The notes below the pieces were generated by a model that was not told the origin of the DNA, did not search any database, and was given only the letters and a program-made list of their open reading frames with translations. Shown here piece after piece: positions 7,790-16,369 of a stretch of DNA of 64,000 nt (within the stretch, counting starts at the first letter, position 1; every line of letters begins with the position of its first letter). The translations under genes were made by a program, and so were the position numbers. Source of the DNA: an uncultured Tidjanibacter sp. (GTDB lineage Bacteria; Bacteroidota; Bacteroidia; Bacteroidales; Rikenellaceae); contig CALVCL010000001.1 of assembly GCA_944326085.1 (NCBI GenBank), positions 124,001 through 188,000 on the forward strand, written 5' to 3'.

Positions 7790-7829
7790 AAAAACGCCGC
7801 TCTCATCATAGGGAGCGGCGTTTTTGTTT
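7790..7829. terminator. Bidirectional terminator between convergent units
   Basis: Arms AAAACGCCGCTC (7791-7802) and GAGCGGCGTTTT (7813-7824) are perfectly complementary. T-tracts occur on both strands, so it can end both the PspC/PadR operon and the leftward HAD-DUF2148-DMT unit. Confidence 0.85.
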
Positions 7830-7842
7830 TTGGCAGTGTCGG

Positions 7843-8511
7843 TTACCGGTTGTATGATATATGTTCGAGTAGTTCGGGTAGTTCCGACGGGCGGCGGGCG
7901 AACAGTGTGGCGCCCGTATTGCGCAGGAACGTTTCGTCGCGGTATCCCCACAGAACGGTGATGCAGGGTATGCCTGCATTTTGAGCTGTGACGAAGTCTA
8001 CCTCCGAGTCGCCGACGTATACGGCTTCCGACGGTGTGGCCCCCATGCGGCGGATGGCTTCGAGGACTCCGTCGGGATTGGGTTTGCGACGTACGGTAGT
8101 GCTTTCTCCTACCGCAATATTCATGTAGCCGGAGAAGAACTGTGCGTTCAACTCCTGTACTGCAGAGGCAGGTTTGTTGGAGACTATCGCCATGCGGTAG
8201 CCGCGTCGGTGCAGTTCGGCAAGCATGTCCATGATACCGTCAAAGGGATGCGTAAGGTCGTGGCAATGTTTGGCGTAGTGTACGCGGAACGTGGCGAGAA
8301 CCTGTTCGGTGATATCCTCATGTGTTCCCTGTGGTACTGCCTGTCCTACCAGACGGCGCACGCCGTTGCCGAGCATCAACCGTATTTCGGTTTCGCTTCG
8401 GGTCGGCATGCCGTGCTCTGTCAGCGCATGGTTGACACTGCAGGCCAAATCCTGGAGCGAGTCGAGAAGAGTGCCGTCGAGGTCGAATACCACGGTTGTT
8501 ATTTTATTCAT
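7843..8511 (-). CDS. HAD-superfamily hydrolase, phosphoglycolate phosphatase-like
   Basis: I take the start at 8511 (MNKITTVVFDLDGTLLDS), which gives 222 residues and an 11-bp gap from the upstream gene; a longer frame would overlap that gene. HAD motif I is DLDGT with both catalytic aspartates, motif II is in AIVSNK, the motif III lysine is in RRKPNPD, and motif IV is VGDSEVDF. A helical cap follows motif I, as in subclass I phosphatases of the Gph/PGP type. The substrate cannot be told; 2-phosphoglycolate or small sugar phosphates are usual. It is the last gene of a leftward trio with a DUF2148 gene and a DMT transporter. Confidence 0.88.
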   Translation of the reverse strand: MNKITTVVFDLDGTLLDSLQDLACSVNHALTEHGMPTRSETEIRLMLGNGVRRLVGQAVPQGTHEDITEQVLATFRVHYAKHCHDLTHPFDGIMDMLAELHRRGYRMAIVSNKPASAVQELNAQFFSGYMNIAVGESTTVRRKPNPDGVLEAIRRMGATPSEAVYVGDSEVDFVTAQNAGIPCITVLWGYRDETFLRNTGATLFARRPSELPELLEHISYNR

Positions 8512-8522
8512 GCCGGTCGGAA

Positions 8523-9074
8523 TTATTTGCCTGCCTGACATTTGCTTGTGCGGTCAAAGTATATGTTTTTGCCGTTGACAGACAGGGGAATGGCATATAC
8601 TATAGAGCAACAGGGAAGAAGCTTCATTTCGCGTGCCGTGACACCTGCCGAGTAGAGTATGCGGTTGTCTATGCGGAAATCGGCGGCCATGGCAACGGCC
8701 GAGCCTACGGCGATGCCGAGGTCAGTGACGTCGAATGTGCATGGAACGGCGGGTGCGGCGGTCTGTTTTTCGCGGCATGTGGGCGAACCGCACAACCCGC
8801 AGTCGAGATTGCGGACGGCACTGTGGCATCCGATGAGTACCACTGCTTGTGAATTTTCGACGTTGTCTGCGTCGCGCAGGAAAAAGCCGCGGCCGTGCAG
8901 TTCGCCCAAACGGCGCATTTCGGCAGCGAGTCTGTTTATCTCCTCTCCGGTCAGTACGGCCATCTCAAGATGGTCTATGCCGCATCCTTTGGGAGCTGTG
9001 CGGGCAGCCGTCATCATGGACTTAGCTACCTCCAGTACATGTTTCTCTCTTGAATCTTCTTCGCGTATTACCAT
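8523..9074 (-). CDS. DUF2148 ferredoxin-like domain protein
   Basis: The 183-residue protein belongs to the DUF2148 family, annotated as ferredoxin-domain-containing proteins and common in anaerobes. The family signature is clear: ARTAPKGCGIDHLE near residues 25-38, a Cys-rich NLDCGLCGSPTC segment near 98-110, and a late MKLLPCCSIVYAIPLSV. The conserved cysteines could bind an iron-sulfur cluster. No function has been established that I know of. It sits 20 bp downstream of the DMT transporter gene and 11 bp before the HAD gene, so the three are probably cotranscribed. Confidence 0.85.
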   Translation of the reverse strand: MVIREEDSREKHVLEVAKSMMTAARTAPKGCGIDHLEMAVLTGEEINRLAAEMRRLGELHGRGFFLRDADNVENSQAVVLIGCHSAVRNLDCGLCGSPTCREKQTAAPAVPCTFDVTDLGIAVGSAVAMAADFRIDNRILYSAGVTAREMKLLPCCSIVYAIPLSVNGKNIYFDRTSKCQAGK

Positions 9075-9094
9075 GATAATGCTGATTTTGATGT

Positions 9095-10042
9095 TTAATT
9101 AACGTGGCGGAGTGCACGGTTGCTGTTATCCTGTTTCCCTGCAGAGGCACGTTCTGCCGCAGCACTGTTGAGCACTACGCTGCTGACGGCCACGATGACC
9201 AATACCATACCCACTGCAGTGAGCCATGTGAAGCGTTCCCCGAAGGCAAGTATGCCGACCACCATTGCGGTAAGTGGTTCCATGGCTCCGAAAAGTGAGG
9301 TCATTGTCGGGCCTATGCGCTTGATTGCCTGTACGAGAGTTATGTTGGATAGGGCAGTGGTAGGCAGTGCGATGCCAAGCACGCAGAGCCACATTTTCCA
9401 GCCAGAAACAATTTGTATGCCGCCGTTAAATACCAGACTGCCCATACCGAACAGCACGCCTCCGAATGCGGTGACATAGAATGTGAGTACGGCTGAATCC
9501 ATGCTGGCTGCGCGGGTCTTGCGTACACCTATGATGTATGTACCGTAGAAGAGCACTGACAGGCAGGCTGCCGTGATGCCGGCCACTGCATTTTCGCCGC
9601 CGGAACTTAAGTCATCCGACGACAGACATATGGCTCCGGCCAGTGAGGCTATTATGGCTGCGATGACTTTCCATGAAATGCGTTCCCTGAAGAACAGCGC
9701 CATGCCGCATGCTACGGCGAGCGGATATAGAAAATGTATGGATGAAGCCACACCTGTGGATATGTTCTGATAGGCGTACACAAGGCTCAACGATGTCATT
9801 GCGCGGGCTATGCCGAGCATGCATACCGTGGCGAAGTTTTGCCATCCGATTCGGAAACTTTGTTTGGCGGCTATACCGGTGCATGCAAGTGCTATGGCTG
9901 CTACTCCCCATCGATAAAAAAGCACTTCGAATGACGACAGACCGCCGTCGATAAGCAGCAGCGTGAAGAACGGTGCGAATCCGAATGTGGATGATGACAG
10001 TATGGCATAAACTATGCCTTTTAAGCTTTCTGTGCGATTCAT
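9095..10042 (-). CDS. DMT-superfamily transporter (two EamA domains)
   Basis: The 315-residue protein has about ten hydrophobic helices in two EamA-like halves. The first half starts AILSSSTFGFAPFFTLLLIDGG; the second ends in GAMEPLTAMVVGILAFGER followed by the final helices, both hallmark EamA patterns. Such transporters export amino acids or other metabolites at the inner membrane; the substrate cannot be read from sequence. It is the promoter-proximal gene of a leftward operon and diverges from dnaG. A TACTTTTG -7-like box on its strand lies at 10066-10073. Confidence 0.88.
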   Translation of the reverse strand: MNRTESLKGIVYAILSSSTFGFAPFFTLLLIDGGLSSFEVLFYRWGVAAIALACTGIAAKQSFRIGWQNFATVCMLGIARAMTSLSLVYAYQNISTGVASSIHFLYPLAVACGMALFFRERISWKVIAAIIASLAGAICLSSDDLSSGGENAVAGITAACLSVLFYGTYIIGVRKTRAASMDSAVLTFYVTAFGGVLFGMGSLVFNGGIQIVSGWKMWLCVLGIALPTTALSNITLVQAIKRIGPTMTSLFGAMEPLTAMVVGILAFGERFTWLTAVGMVLVIVAVSSVVLNSAAAERASAGKQDNSNRALRHVN

Positions 10043-10065
10043 TGCATGTAGCTTGATTTAAGCCG

Positions 10066-10073
10066 CAAAAGTA
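10066..10073 (-). promoter_or_regulatory. -7 box for the DMT transporter operon
   Basis: TACTTTTG on the minus strand fits TAnnTTTG and lies 24 bp before the start codon at 10042. No good -33 box is seen. Confidence 0.4.
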
Positions 10074-10143
10074 TACATAAAATACATGCGTTGTCATGTG
10101 TGAGGTAATAAAATTATGCGCTACGCCTGCCGTGGAAAATTGC

Positions 10144-10151
10144 TAACTTTG
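10144..10151 (+). promoter_or_regulatory. -7 box of dnaG
   Basis: TAACTTTG fits TAnnTTTG and lies 22 bp before the dnaG ATG, so the leader would be very short. Confidence 0.6.
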
Positions 10152-10173
10152 CAACGGCTTTACAGTCGTTGAT

Positions 10174-12141
10174 ATGATAGATAAGGAAACGGTAGACAGA
10201 ATATATGCCGCCGCCAATATCGTAGAGGTAGTGGGCGATTTCGTCACTCTCAAGAAAAAGGGGGTGAACTATCAGGCATGCTGTCCGTTTCACAACGAAC
10301 GTACGCCGTCTTTCATCGTGTCGCCGTCCAAGGGGCTGTTCAAATGTTTCGGATGCGGCAAGGGCGGCAATGCCGTTACCTTCGTCATGGAGCACGAGAA
10401 GATGACCTATGTCGAGGCTCTGAAATATGTCGCCAAAAAATACGGTATAGAGGTCCATGAGCGCGAACTGTCGCCTGAAGAGGCAAAGCGCAACGATGAC
10501 CGCGAAAGCATGATGGTGGTTAACAGTTGGGCCGCCGATTATTTCCAGCATACTCTGCGCGATACCGATGAGGGGCTGAATGTTGGTATGGGTTATTTCC
10601 GCGAGCGCGGATTTACTGATGCGACCGTACGCAAGTTTTCGCTCGGCTATTGTCCTGCAAAGGGCGATGCCATGACGCAGGCTGCACTGTCGGCCGGTTA
10701 CAAGGAGCAGTTTCTTGTCGATACCGGCCTTACCATAAAGCGCGAGGGTGGCGGATATCACGACCGTTTCGCGGGACGCGTTATTTTTCCTGTATACTCC
10801 ATCAGTGGTCGGGTAATAGCCTTTGGCGGCCGTGTGCTGCGTACGAGCGACCGTACGGCCAAGTATCTCAATTCGCCCGAAAGCATAGTTTACAGCAAGA
10901 GCCACAGTCTTTACGGCATATACCATGCAAAAAACGCCATTGTGCGAGACAACTATTGCATTCTCGTTGAGGGTTATACCGACGTGATGCGTATGCATCA
11001 GAACGGGATAGAGAATGTCGTGGCGTCGTCCGGTACGTCGCTTACCGTTGACCAGATAAAACTCATCAGCCGTTTTACCAAAAACATTACTGTTATTTAC
11101 GATGGAGACTCGGCCGGTATAAAGGCATCGCTGCGCGGTATAGACATGATACTTCGCGAAGGTCTCAATGTGCGTGTCGTGCTGCTGCCAGACGGAGAGG
11201 ACCCCGATTCGTTCGGACGTTCACATTCTGCCGAAGAAGTCAAAGGCTATATCGAAAGTCATGAGGAGGATTTCATAAGGTTCAAAACGCGTCTGCTTTT
11301 GGCCGATGCGGGCGACGATCCGTTGAAGCGGGCCGCCCTCGTTACCGACATAGTGCAGTCCATTTCGGAGATACCCGACCCGATAATACGTTCGGTGTTC
11401 ATAAAGGATTGTGCCAAGATTATGGATGCCGATGAGCAGGTGCTTATTGCCGAGGTGGCCCGCAAGCGCCATTCGGTGCATTACGACAAGCCGACGGGCG
11501 AGTTTGTGCGCAGGATGCAGGAGCAGGAACGTCGCGAGGAGCGTGCCATGGCGCGTATGGCATCGCTAAAAGGTGTGGTGGCCGGCAGCAGTATGGATGA
11601 ACTGGAGAAGGAGATTGCAGGATATCTGATGAAGTACGGGCATCTATATTTTGAGCACAGGGAGGGAAACAGTTTGGTGAAGTTCAATGTAGCCGAAACA
11701 ATATTCAGCGAGTTGCAGGATGATGTGTTGCTTCAGAACCCGCAGTACAGGGCCATCTATGAGTGCTATCAGCGCCATTACGAAGAGCTTGGCGAGGGCG
11801 TCAAGGTGCCGGAACACTTTTTTACCAACCATGAGGATCCAAAGGTGTGCAATGCCGCAGTCGATATTCTGACATCCGATGCCAACTATGTTCTCAGTGA
11901 ATTGTGGAAGAGACACGACATATTTTTGGATAGCGAGGAGAAACGGCTCTCGGTGCTGATACCGCGTGTGGTTACGCTTTACAAATCGAAGACGATAGAA
12001 AGTATCATTGCGCGGCTCAAGGAACAGTTGACCGACGAAAACCTGTCGGAAGAGGAACAGGTCGCCATTATGGAAAACATTTCTGTACTTAATTCCGTTC
12101 GTATAAAGATAGCGCGCAAGATGTCGAGGCTCATTCTTTGA
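10174..12141 (+). CDS. dnaG: DNA primase
   Basis: The 655-residue primase makes RNA primers at the replication fork. The CHC2 zinc finger is complete at residues 37-61 (CPFH, then CFGC). The catalytic TOPRIM core follows, with VEGYTD near residue 264 and DGDSAG near 309 supplying the metal-binding acidic residues. The C-terminal region beyond about 430 is helical and would bind the DnaB helicase. Length is normal for the family. It is transcribed alone from its own TAACTTTG box, diverges from the DMT gene, and is followed by smpB with its own promoter, so it is not in the rpsU-dnaG-rpoD operon known from proteobacteria. Confidence 0.97.
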   Translation: MIDKETVDRIYAAANIVEVVGDFVTLKKKGVNYQACCPFHNERTPSFIVSPSKGLFKCFGCGKGGNAVTFVMEHEKMTYVEALKYVAKKYGIEVHERELSPEEAKRNDDRESMMVVNSWAADYFQHTLRDTDEGLNVGMGYFRERGFTDATVRKFSLGYCPAKGDAMTQAALSAGYKEQFLVDTGLTIKREGGGYHDRFAGRVIFPVYSISGRVIAFGGRVLRTSDRTAKYLNSPESIVYSKSHSLYGIYHAKNAIVRDNYCILVEGYTDVMRMHQNGIENVVASSGTSLTVDQIKLISRFTKNITVIYDGDSAGIKASLRGIDMILREGLNVRVVLLPDGEDPDSFGRSHSAEEVKGYIESHEEDFIRFKTRLLLADAGDDPLKRAALVTDIVQSISEIPDPIIRSVFIKDCAKIMDADEQVLIAEVARKRHSVHYDKPTGEFVRRMQEQERREERAMARMASLKGVVAGSSMDELEKEIAGYLMKYGHLYFEHREGNSLVKFNVAETIFSELQDDVLLQNPQYRAIYECYQRHYEELGEGVKVPEHFFTNHEDPKVCNAAVDILTSDANYVLSELWKRHDIFLDSEEKRLSVLIPRVVTLYKSKTIESIIARLKEQLTDENLSEEEQVAIMENISVLNSVRIKIARKMSRLIL

Positions 12142-12153
12142 GGCATGGACCGC

Positions 12154-12187
12154 TTGCTTGCATATAGGCTCGGAATGTGTAACTTTG
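12154..12187 (+). promoter_or_regulatory. smpB promoter
   Basis: The -7 box TAACTTTG is at 12180-12187, and TTG (12158-12160) lies 19 bp upstream as the -33 element. The smpB ATG follows at 12196, only 8 bp after the box, so the transcript would be nearly leaderless. Confidence 0.65.
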
Positions 12188-12195
12188 CCTAATAT

Positions 12196-12651
12196 ATGGC
12201 CGACTACAAAAAAATAAACGTAAGGAACAAACGCGCGGCGTTCGACTACGAAATACTCGAAGAGTATGTCGCCGGTATCGTGCTGACCGGTACTGAGATA
12301 AAGTCGCTCCGTCTCGGCAAGGCCTCTATGGTCGATTGCTATTGCTATTTCGACCGCCACGAGGTATATATCCGCGGTCTCAATATATCCGAATACCACT
12401 GGGGTACGTACAACAATCATCAGCCTAAACGTGACCGCAAGTTGTTGCTGAACCGTCGCGAGATCGACAAGCTGGAACGTGCTTCGCAGGACAAGTCGCT
12501 CACGGTTGTCGGGTTACGCGTGTTTATCAACGACCGCGGCCTTGCCAAAGTGGTGATAGGTCTTGCACGCGGGCGCAAGAGTTTCGACAAGCGCGAATAT
12601 ATAAAGGAAAAGGATGCCAAGCGTGAAATGGACCGTTTCATGAAACGGTAA
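12196..12651 (+). CDS. smpB: SsrA-binding protein SmpB
   Basis: The 151-residue protein binds tmRNA and delivers it to stalled ribosomes for trans-translation. It has the expected beta-barrel start ([29 protein letters not shown]). The conserved [15 protein letters not shown] and KGLARG-like [15 protein letters not shown] follow, then a basic C-terminal tail ([13 protein letters not shown]) that enters the decoding site. Length is normal. The start is only 8 bp downstream of a promoter box. tsaB follows after 41 bp. The tmRNA gene itself is not in the window. Confidence 0.97.
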   Translation: MADYKKINVRNKRAAFDYEILEEYVAGIVLTGTEIKSLRLGKASMVDCYCYFDRHEVYIRGLNISEYHWGTYNNHQPKRDRKLLLNRREIDKLERASQDKSLTVVGLRVFINDRGLAKVVIGLARGRKSFDKREYIKEKDAKREMDRFMKR

Positions 12652-12692
12652 TGCATGCACAGGCTACACGATAAAGTACATCACATAGAGAA

Positions 12693-13403
12693 ATGTCCCT
12701 TATACTTTGCATAGAGACAGGTACGGATGTATGTTCCGTTGTACTGTCCGACGGAGGTCGTCCCGTATCGCTCAGGGAGGAGACGGGGCGTGACCATGCA
12801 CGCAATGTTGCCGTATTCACCGAAGAACTTTTCCGTGAGACGGATGTGAAACCGCAGGACCTCGATGCCGTGGCGATAGGCCGCGGCCCGGGTTCTTATA
12901 CGGGATTGAGAATAGGTACCTCGTTTGCCAAGGGACTGTGTTATGCCCTTGGCATACCGCTCGTGGCTGTCGGGTCACTTGAGGCTATGGCCGTTATTGC
13001 CTGCGAGGAGTATGAGGCGGGTCTTTTCCATGCCGATGACTGGAGCAATGCGTTGTTATGCCCGATGATAGACGCGCGACGTATGGAGGTGTATGCGCAG
13101 GTGTTCGACACATCGCTGAAGCCACTGTCGGCGGTGGCTGCCGAAGTGGTGGATAATAACAGCTTTGCGGACTTTATCGAGACGGGACGTGAATTTTTCG
13201 TGTTTGGCGGAGGGGCTTCCAAAACGCTCGACGTGCTTCCCGAGGGAAATGTGAAGATGATAGATGTCGCTCCTTCGGCACGCGGATTGTGCAAGCCCGC
13301 ACAGGTCAGGTTGGATGCCGGAGAGGTTGAAGATACGGCATATTTCGAACCGTCGTACCTGAAGGATTTTGTGGTCACGGCAAGCAAGAAGAAATTGTTT
13401 TGA
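12693..13403 (+). CDS. tsaB: tRNA threonylcarbamoyladenosine biosynthesis protein TsaB
   Basis: The 236-residue protein is the TsaB member of the ASKHA ATPase-fold family. It works with TsaD and TsaE to place the t6A37 modification on ANN-decoding tRNAs. It opens with LILCIETGTDVCSVVL and has AIGRGPGSYTGLRIGTSFAKG near residues 65-85, the classic TsaB/TsaD signature. It lacks the HxxxH metal motif of TsaD, as expected. It follows smpB by 41 bp and precedes a dCMP deaminase-like gene by about 30 bp, so the three may share a transcript. Confidence 0.94.
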   Translation: MSLILCIETGTDVCSVVLSDGGRPVSLREETGRDHARNVAVFTEELFRETDVKPQDLDAVAIGRGPGSYTGLRIGTSFAKGLCYALGIPLVAVGSLEAMAVIACEEYEAGLFHADDWSNALLCPMIDARRMEVYAQVFDTSLKPLSAVAAEVVDNNSFADFIETGREFFVFGGGASKTLDVLPEGNVKMIDVAPSARGLCKPAQVRLDAGEVEDTAYFEPSYLKDFVVTASKKKLF

Positions 13404-13432
13404 CACCATGCAAGGGTAAAAAGACTGCTGTT

Positions 13433-13876
13433 ATGGGATATCAGGAAGAGAAACAAAGACAACTCGACATGCGTTACATTCGCATGGCAAAGATATGGGC
13501 CGAGAATTCGTATTGTATACGCCGACAGGTGGGGGCGCTGATCGTCAAGGACAAGATGATAATCTCCGACGGTTATAACGGCACTCCTTCTGGGTTCGAG
13601 AACATATGTGAGGACGAGACGGGTAAAACCAAGGCGTATGTTCTGCATGCCGAGGCCAATGCCATTACAAAGCTGGCCAAAAGCGCCAACAACGGCGACG
13701 GCGCTACGCTGTATATAACTGCTGCCCCGTGTATAGAGTGCGCCAAGTTGATAATACAGGCGGGCATTAAGCGTGTCGTGTATTGTGACGACTACCATTC
13801 GGATGAAGGCGTACAGCTACTGCGCCGTATAGGCATAGAGGTTTGTCAGGTAGAGGTTCCTTGTGCCGGTGTTTAA
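13433..13876 (+). CDS. dCMP deaminase-family protein
   Basis: I choose ATG 13433 (MGYQEEKQRQLD), giving 147 residues; an upstream TTG overlaps the end of tsaB. It is a zinc-dependent cytidine/deoxycytidylate deaminase fold, with the catalytic HAEANAI (His and proton-shuttle Glu) near residue 76 and PCIECAKLI with the two zinc cysteines. The early GYNGTPSGF motif is typical of dCMP deaminases (ComEB type), which make dUMP for thymidylate synthesis. A strong terminator follows. Substrate assignment rests on family resemblance. Confidence 0.9.
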   Translation: MGYQEEKQRQLDMRYIRMAKIWAENSYCIRRQVGALIVKDKMIISDGYNGTPSGFENICEDETGKTKAYVLHAEANAITKLAKSANNGDGATLYITAAPCIECAKLIIQAGIKRVVYCDDYHSDEGVQLLRRIGIEVCQVEVPCAGV

Positions 13877-13896
13877 CCCTATTGTGAAATTGATTT

Positions 13897-13935
13897 AACA
13901 GGCGGATGCGGATATTCTGTGTCCGCCTGTTTTTG
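13897..13935 (+). terminator. Intrinsic terminator after the dCMP deaminase gene
   Basis: Arms AACAGGCGGA (13897-13906) and TCCGCCTGTT (13922-13931) are followed by a T-run (TTTTTG), a textbook rightward terminator. Confidence 0.85.
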
Positions 13936-14037
13936 TTGGCTGATGAAGATAGTCTTGCTTGCCGTATAATGATTCCGATATTTCATCGTTAAATATTTAT
14001 TACGTCCGTACAGGCCATGTAGCGTATGGTAATTTTG

Positions 14038-14045
14038 TATCTTTG
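14038..14045 (+). promoter_or_regulatory. -7 box of the ABC efflux operon
   Basis: TATCTTTG fits TAnnTTTG. It leaves a leader of about 105 nt before the TolC-like gene at 14155; I see no clear riboswitch in that leader. Confidence 0.55.
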
Positions 14046-14154
14046 CGGACAATTGCGTACGGTGTTTTGTGAAAAATTCCGTAACTTGTAAGAAAATAGT
14101 CGGAACATCCCGTGCAGAGCCTGTCTCCGCCGCGGAGGAAGATATTGACGGTAT

Positions 14155-15453
14155 ATGAAACGTATTGCATGTCTGATAGTAGTGCTGTTTGCTGGTGCAT
14201 GTCTGTGTCACGGACAGGCGGTGACCTTGGAAGAGTGTCAGGCCAAGGCACAGGAGAATTTCCCCGCCATAGTGCAGAAAGGATTGATTGACAAACTTGA
14301 GGAATTCAATATATCCAATGCCCGCCGCAATTGGCTGCCTAAGGTTTCGCTGACGGCAATGGCAGGGTATGTGTCTGAAATGCCGGAATTCCCCTCGTCG
14401 TTGAGTTCGCTTTTTGCACAGCTGGGAATAACGTTCGGAGCCATGCCAAATGCGCTGTACGGAGGTGCCGTACAGGTTCAGCAGGTGGTATGGGACGGTG
14501 GTTTGATAAAGGCACAGACCGAAGCCGTAAAGGCTGAGGCGGAAGTGTCGCGCCGTACGTTCGACTCGGAGATGTATGCGCTTGTGGAACGTGTCAACCA
14601 GCTCTATTTTGGGTCGCTGCTCTTGCAGGAGAATATCCGCACTGTGGACCTTATGATAAGTGACCTTGAACGTAACTACAGAATGCTGCAGTCAATGCTC
14701 GAGTACGGTGCTGCCGAACAGAACGATCTCGACAAACTGCAGGTGGAGATACTCGGTGCTAAGCAGCAGCGTTCGCAACTCGAAGCCAACCGTACGGCAT
14801 ACATAGCCATGTTGAGTATAATGACAGGTCTGGAACTTACGGCCGAAACGGAACTTGTCAAGCCGCAGCCTGAAAAACCGGTGACGGATGATGCCTCGGC
14901 GCGTCCGGAGATGGCCCTGTTCGATGCGCAGGCTGGATTGCTTGAGGCGCAGAGGCGTGCGGTTCGTGCCAGTGTGATGCCGCAGATAGGAGCATTTGTG
15001 ACAGGGATTTATTCGAGCCCCAGTCCCGATATATTCAAGCACATGTCGGGAGGCAGTCGTCAGTGGTCTCCGTATTTTATTGCAGGCATCAGCTTCAAGT
15101 GGACTATCGACGGTTTTTATACGAAGAAAAACAAAATGTCGCAGATAGAGCTTAACCGTCAGCAGCTGGAGTCGCAGAAGGCTACATTTCTGTACAACAT
15201 GCAGCTTAAGGGGACACAGGAACGTGCCGCGATAAACGAAATGGAAGAAGTGATGCGCTATGATGATGAGATAATCAACCTTCGCAGTTCCATACGCAGC
15301 CGTACAGAGGCCCTTGTGAAAAGCGGAGAAGGCAGTGTCAACGATTTGCTGCGTGACATCAGTGCCGAGGACCAGGCGCGTCAGAACAAGACGGCTCACG
15401 AAGTGGAGTGGCTTAAGAACATTTATGATTTGAGATATACGGTAAATAAATAA
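14155..15453 (+). CDS. TolC-family outer-membrane efflux protein
   Basis: The 432-residue protein starts with a signal peptide (hydrophobic residues about 5-20, ending near CHGQA). It consists of two long helical-hairpin halves, as in TolC/OEP proteins, with VTLEECQAKAQENFP at the beginning and repeats of Gln/Glu-rich coiled-coil helices near residues 115-215 and 330-425. Family members form a trimeric channel through the outer membrane and periplasm. It is the first gene of a six-gene efflux operon and is followed by the HlyD-type adaptor gene after 3 bp. It was found by pattern, with no catalytic residues to check. Confidence 0.93.
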   Translation: MKRIACLIVVLFAGACLCHGQAVTLEECQAKAQENFPAIVQKGLIDKLEEFNISNARRNWLPKVSLTAMAGYVSEMPEFPSSLSSLFAQLGITFGAMPNALYGGAVQVQQVVWDGGLIKAQTEAVKAEAEVSRRTFDSEMYALVERVNQLYFGSLLLQENIRTVDLMISDLERNYRMLQSMLEYGAAEQNDLDKLQVEILGAKQQRSQLEANRTAYIAMLSIMTGLELTAETELVKPQPEKPVTDDASARPEMALFDAQAGLLEAQRRAVRASVMPQIGAFVTGIYSSPSPDIFKHMSGGSRQWSPYFIAGISFKWTIDGFYTKKNKMSQIELNRQQLESQKATFLYNMQLKGTQERAAINEMEEVMRYDDEIINLRSSIRSRTEALVKSGEGSVNDLLRDISAEDQARQNKTAHEVEWLKNIYDLRYTVNK

Positions 15454-15456
15454 TAT

Positions 15457-16356
15457 ATGAAACTGAAACTTATACATGCGGCTTTGTTGACAGTCGCAGT
15501 GTCATTTGCAGTTGGATGTTCGGGCGACCGTACGCAGTACGATGCAACCGGAACGTTCGAGGCTACCGAGGTTGTCGTATCTAGTGAGGTGAACGGATTG
15601 ATACTCGAGTTTCCCGTTAAGGAAGGAACTCCTGTAAAAACCGGCGAGCAGGTGGGACTAATTGATTCCACGCAGCTGCATCTTCAGATGCTTCAGGCGC
15701 AGAGCAATATTCTTGCATTGGAGAGCAATCGTCCGGATGACAGCCAGCTTGCCGCATTGGAGGAACAGCTTGCCAAGCAGAAGCGTGAACGTGACCGTGT
15801 GCAGGGTCTGGTCAAGGCTGATGTTGCTACCGCAAAGCAACTCGATGACATAGAGTCGGCTATAACCGTGCTGGAAAAACAGCTCGATGCCCAGCGTCGC
15901 ACGCTCGACAATACGCGGAAAAGCATTGATGCACAGATGGCCGCAGCACGTGCACAGGTCGGTCAGCTCGAACAGCAGTTGGCAAAGTGTCGCATTTCCT
16001 CGCCTATAGACGGCACTGTGCTTGCAAAGTATTCACAGGCAGGCGAACTGGCCATTGCCGGCAAGCCGTTGATGAAGGTTGCGGATGTAAACAACCTTTA
16101 TCTCAAGGCTTACCTTGTGTCATCGCAGCTGCCGCAGGTGAAGCTCGGACAAAAAGTCAGGGTGTATGCCGATGCCGGCGGCGGTGAGAAGCGCGAATAT
16201 GAGGGTACGATCATATGGATTGCCGATTACAGTGAGTTTACCCCCAAGAATATAGTTACATCCGACGACCGAGCCAATATGGTGTATGCCGTAAAGGTTG
16301 CCATACAGAATGACGGTTACGTCAAGATTGGCATGTACGGCGGTATAGAACTGTAA
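15457..16356 (+). CDS. HlyD-family periplasmic adaptor lipoprotein
   Basis: The 299-residue protein carries a lipobox (FAVGC, Cys21). It shows the split biotinyl-lipoyl domain (ATEVVVSSEVNGLILEF near residue 38 and CRISSPIDGTVLAKY near 178) around a coiled-coil hairpin at about 70-175. A beta-barrel part follows. It would bridge the inner-membrane ABC transporter and the TolC-like channel, like YbhG/YhiI in E. coli. It lies between the TolC gene (3 bp) and the first ATPase gene (13 bp), so the complex is encoded contiguously. Confidence 0.93.
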   Translation: MKLKLIHAALLTVAVSFAVGCSGDRTQYDATGTFEATEVVVSSEVNGLILEFPVKEGTPVKTGEQVGLIDSTQLHLQMLQAQSNILALESNRPDDSQLAALEEQLAKQKRERDRVQGLVKADVATAKQLDDIESAITVLEKQLDAQRRTLDNTRKSIDAQMAAARAQVGQLEQQLAKCRISSPIDGTVLAKYSQAGELAIAGKPLMKVADVNNLYLKAYLVSSQLPQVKLGQKVRVYADAGGGEKREYEGTIIWIADYSEFTPKNIVTSDDRANMVYAVKVAIQNDGYVKIGMYGGIEL

Positions 16357-16369
16357 AAATATTGCTGAG